A stretch of DNA of 64,000 bases, taken from Tetranychus cinnabarinus. Taxonomy: Eukaryota; Arthropoda; Arachnida; Trombidiformes; Tetranychidae. The stretch covers positions 8,866,001 to 8,930,000 of the forward strand of contig WHVY01000003.1 in the NCBI GenBank assembly GCA_022266195.1, written 5' to 3'. This document shows, in pieces, positions 60,001 to 64,000 of this stretch. How positions within the stretch are numbered: position 1 is the first letter of the stretch; each line of letters starts with the position of its first letter. A model generated the notes under the pieces. That model made no database searches, was not told where the DNA came from, and saw nothing but the letters and a program-made list of their open reading frames with translations. The translations under genes and the position numbers were made by a program.

Positions 60001-62756
60001 TATTGGACTTGCCCAGTGTTGCGAGAAATGCAAAATCTTGATTAATCAGCTATAGATTTTCAAATGGATAACGGCTCAATTGATAAACTTGAACTTGTTT
60101 GCGATTAAAATTGCACCAAAATTTTTAGATGAACAAAGCACTCAACAATAAAAGACTTTTTTCCCATTCAAAAAATACGGATGAAAAGCTTAACTTAAAC
60201 TGTCTGAATGGCACAATTTGCTCATTGAGAAACAATGGTTAAGCCAAAGTAATAAACTGTAAGAACTTTATCTGTTTTTTCGGAGTAAAAAATATCCAAA
60301 ATGCTGATGTAAAAAAACTGCTCACAGGATGAAATTTATCATTCAATAGGAACATGAGAAACGAGAAAAATTTTAGTTGATCCAACATTTTCATAAAGTT
60401 TCATTGAAATTATCAAAAGCTTGTCCTTTGAATAACAAGAAAAATGTTTACTTTCAATTGATTTGCTTCGATTCCATTGTTTTCATGGAAAATGTTAGCA
60501 GAAGAAATAAATTTTATTGAGCGTAACTGTGCTAAGTAATCATTGACCACATAAAGTTGACCAAAACAAAAGCACAAAATTTGAAAGCTACAAACAGTTT
60601 AATATAAAAAGCTAAATGGAGTGTAATTATGATAATGCATCGTGATTTATGGACTGGAGTTTAATTAAGCAGATGACCTTTTCTTTCAAATTAAATATCC
60701 AGATAATTAATACATTAATAATTAGACACTTAGTAAATATTCATTAAACGATATTCTTGATAATCAATGAGTGATTACGCTCTTTACTCGGTAAATTGAC
60801 TCGAGTTGATGTAAGCTGAGCAACACTTTGTTCAATTAGTTGAGTGTAAAACAAGAATCGATAGCAAACTTTAAAAGCTAATGTTTTTTGTTGTTCAAAT
60901 TATGTCTTCAAAATGAAGTTGAGAAAGTTGAATGAAAAGTAACATTGAAAAAGTATATTGTAATAAAGGGAAATGACATCAATTCATGTTACAATTTACA
61001 TTCCTTGTAAGTATCTTTTGACATGTTGACCAATCCATTCATGTATTCATCCTATCAGAACTAGTGGTTGAACGTGAGACCCATCAACAAGAATATCAAA
61101 TAAGTGTACCAAGTAGCTTTCCCTGGCTTTTTCGTGGAGCAACACAAAAAAAGTTGAAGAAATAATGATGACTATGAAGGTGATAGTAATAATGATGGCC
61201 ATCATAACAATGTTCATTGCAAAGAGATGGATATAATAATAGTGTTGAGCAGAGAAAAAAAAAGACAAAGGATAAACAGGGAAACTGGGAATGCTACAGG
61301 GAATGAAAATTGCTCTCTTCTAGCTGTGGCATAATTCATTGTTAATATTGCATGTACTTTATCCATTTTTTTTGCTTGTTGCTGTCTCTGTTGTAAAAGC
61401 CGTTAAAATGTTTAATCTCATTTGTGTTTTCTCACTTGAGCATTCATATTAAGGGTGAGAAACGCATCACGTACAAATCTCTGGGTGAAACAATTTACCT
61501 CAATGGCAACACTGAATCTACAAAAGTGATTAGCCCATGAAAATTGTGTGCTCCTGTTGATAAATAATCATCTAAATAAACATGAAAATATGAATATCGT
61601 CAAGTCTGCATTTCTCCAAGCGAGAAGTTTGGAGTTGCATTACATTTTCTTCTCGTTTCACCTGTAAATGTAAATTTTTCTGGTTTCGTTAATATTTAAA
61701 TTTGCATAATTATTGTAGAGTCGAGCATTGAATTAATTAATGTAAAGATGAGTTTCAATGAGTTTCTGTTGAATGTTTTCCAATTCATCCATCAACATGG
61801 TTCAAGATTATTTTTTCAGTTGAAATGAGCTTCCTTTTGTTGCTATTTCATTATTGATCAATGAGAAGAAGAAGAAGAAAAAATATTGATCCATTTTTTA
61901 TTCGTTTTCACCTTTTTTTTTGCACTCTTGCTTTTCCTCTTTCCTACTGTTGATGGACTTTTTATTCTGATTCGAGTGAAACAGCAAATGAAAGTTTTTC
62001 CATTAGCTTTTTTGCCACTCACAACAATTTAGATCAAGTTTAATTGTTTGCTGTTAAAGAAGACGTCACTTGACTTTGCTAATGAAAAACTTGTAAAGAG
62101 ATTAGTTTTGCATTTTTAATTGTCTTTCTGTGTCTTGCGATCAATTTAACTGTTGATTGGGTTCAACGTTTGCTTCCAATTTGATTGGAAAAGTTTCTTT
62201 TATGTTACCCATTCAATAATTAGTTGTTTTACAACAAAAAATTTACTTTGTTAGTCGAGATGTTATCAGTAAAGTTTACACGATTGTCAGGTTTACTTTA
62301 CGTGCCTTTTGAGTTGAATTTTAGTTTGTCGTATAAACCATTTAATAGCATTATAAAGTTGAAATATCTGTTGACAACTCACCAACATTCACTTTCATAA
62401 GAACTCTTTCAAAGTCACTTTTCATGAAAGCTTTTCACATCAAAATTCACATCAGTGTTGACATCAACAGGAAACATAGAAGAAAAGATTTCCTTTTGCC
62501 CGAAGATGCTGCAATGCTATGATAACTACTGGATGACCCGGAATAAGCGATTTATTTTTTTTCAACATTTTCACCCGAACCGTTTGAGTTGGACTAAAGG
62601 GGCCAAAGGAAATGAAAACTGAAAAAAGTTTCCACGAATTTGCAAGAAAATCACGGAGAATTGCTATTTTTTGGATTCCAATTCAAACACGCAATTAGCA
62701 GAACCAGTGCGAAATGTTCGATATTGATAGCACAAAGTGATTCGACTTGCAACCCA
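57021..62756. other. Gene-poor AT-rich DNA
   Basis: Nothing convincing. Noted but not accepted: a + frame at 59699–59923 and a minus frame at 61047–61268 with a strongly hydrophobic N-terminal half. There are runs of purine or pyrimidine (for example around 58290–58340 and 61865–61925). Regulatory DNA for genes outside the window is possible. Confidence 0.5.
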
Positions 62757-62786
62757 GCAGCCCTTTGCGGGCTGCATTTGATGCAG
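62757..62786. other. Two overlapping GC-rich hairpins
   Basis: GCAGCCC(62757–62763)–TTTGC–GGGCTGC(62769–62775) forms a perfect 7-bp stem. CTGCAT(62772–62777)–TTG–ATGCAG(62781–62786) forms a second 6-bp stem that shares CTGC with the first, so only one can form at a time. The GC content contrasts sharply with the surroundings. No gene is recognised here. Confidence 0.55.
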
Positions 62787-64000
62787 TCCATTTCCACTTT
62801 GACTGATGTGATCTCATGAAGCTTTAAATTCGTTTGCACATTTCGATATTTGTTTTTGTTGAAATTGCGCTTTTAGCTAAATTGTTTTTTCAGCCAAAAT
62901 TGAATCTTGTTTTGCAATAAATTGTAGACTCCATGTGCATGATGGAAATAGTTTTTCTACTGGAGTCACAAAGAAGATGCATTCCCATGTCTTTCAATTT
63001 AACACTTGAAAGAATTGAAAGCAATGATCGTAAAACTGTTGCTAAATCAAGCACAATACTCGGGTTATTTGGAAGTATTACAATAACTTGTTTTAATATT
63101 TCATTTGATTTTCCTGGCCATTTAACGTACATTATATTATGTTTGACTGTAAACGAATTATCCTAATGAAATTCATTGATGATTGCTATTGAATGTCCAA
63201 TTACATGAGAAGAAAAATGACAAATCGACTCATTAAAGATGGATCATGATGGAGTAATTAGTCAATTGGATAGTTGGTTTGATGAAGCTTTCTGTCAAAA
63301 CAAAGTGAATATCAGTTTATCAAGTGAACCATTTGTTGTATGGCAAATGGTTTTAGTCAATACAATTGTTTTATTTGTTTATTGTTTGTTTTCAATCATG
63401 AAAACAGTGATTGCTCATGAATTTTGCCCATTGCAAACAAGTCTAATATTTTTAAAAATTTTCACCTGGCTCCATGTAATGACAGAAAAAGTTAAACTTC
63501 ACTTTTTATAATTTAACTAAACTCTATCGATTGACATATGTTACAACAAAATCAGAGATAAATAATTGTGACATTTGTGAGTAAACTCAACAAAATTCAA
63601 AAGGAATAACCAAGTATTTCTAATGCACATGATGTGATGGTCTCTTGCCAAATGAACCTAGACACAGTTTTTGCTTTTCAAAAAACTTTGTCCATTAACA
63701 GGTATTTAGAAGTTTCGAAAAAGTTGATCGAATACTTTTTTATATCAAGTCCAGAACAACTACTTTTCACAAGTTTTTTTCTTGAGTCAGATATTCTAGA
63801 CTTTTTGCCTGGACCTTTTCAGCTTGCCACAACACTCAGAGCCTCTCAATAGAACGAGCTTGGTGCATTGTCTCCGCATAAGGCTATGGTTAACCAATGA
63901 TACTTTCAATGCTTTGCAACATTTGGTGACATGATTGACTTTTCAAGTCGAAAACTTAATTTACATTGGAACTGGAAATAAGAGAAAAATATTGTGTTTC
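62787..64000. other. AT-rich DNA at the right edge
   Basis: No supported gene. A + frame at 63239–63511 (90 aa, one clear hydrophobic segment VLVNTIVLFVYCLFSIM, one sequon) starts with ATG, but has no homology I recognise and could be chance. Other frames (62890–63132 on minus, 63634–63852 on +) are similar in quality. Confidence 0.4.

Noticed and set aside
61047..61268. Minus frame with a hydrophobic N-terminal segment
   Set aside because: Length is within chance for this base composition, the hydrophobic part comes from ATT/ATC-rich repeats, and no homology is recognised.
63239..63511. 90-aa + frame with one transmembrane-like segment
   Set aside because: No homology, no splice or poly(A) context; could be real but is not supportable.
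1..64000. Prokaryotic-type features (operons, Shine–Dalgarno sites, CRISPR arrays, insertion sequences)
   Set aside because: The window is plainly eukaryotic, with spliced genes and poly(A) signals; none of these features is present.

Overview
This is eukaryotic nuclear DNA: the genes are split by short AT-rich GT–AG introns (one GC–AG), have AATAAA poly(A) signals, and show no operons, ribosome-binding sites or CRISPR. The gene set (striatin/Cka, an N-CoR/SMRT co-repressor with the Cys-rich block I associate with arthropod Smrter, a CYP4-clan P450, coronin, DJ-1, a Mid1/NALF channel factor, RPRD2) points to an arthropod. The strongly AT-rich composition and compact introns would suit a mite such as a spider mite, but I cannot fix the species.

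Layout. 1–1020: intergenic, possibly the last bases of an upstream gene. 1021–3987 (-): striatin, head to head with 4784–11297 (+): N-CoR/SMRT (Smr). Their first exons lie in two arms of an inverted duplication (3848–4060 and 4711–4937), so both proteins are predicted to begin with the same seven residues. 13394–15493 (+): a four-exon P450. 18355–20833 (+): coronin. 22330–23057 (-): DJ-1/PARK7 with an N-terminal presequence. 23878–26375 (-): Mid1/NALF. 28072–32190 (+): a DESI1-type PPPDE isopeptidase fused to a PUL domain. 33289–36073 (+): RPRD2. The first 36 kb is thus gene-dense.

36–64 kb looks empty in a simple ORF view. By joining short exons I found one gene there: 38020–51656 (-), five exons with consistent splice phases, a signal peptide, an arthropod-type cysteine framework and a C-terminal hydrophobic segment. 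Its introns hold relics of a mariner transposase (about 42997–43155), of an IS630/Tc1-like DDE transposase (about 49520–49830) and one copy of a dispersed element with a small Cys-rich reading frame (48924–49080; second copy 53735–53880). I find no convincing gene in 51.7–64 kb.

The genes do not form one pathway; this is an ordinary collection of housekeeping and regulatory genes. Most worth a second look are the inverted first-exon duplication shared by striatin and N-CoR, the PPPDE–PUL fusion, the hidden Cys-rich secreted gene, a recurrent ATAGATGGC motif (two intronic inverted pairs), and GC-rich hairpins in AT-rich DNA. All exon models were read by eye from the sequence and from remembered family sequences; none was tested by a search or by RNA data.
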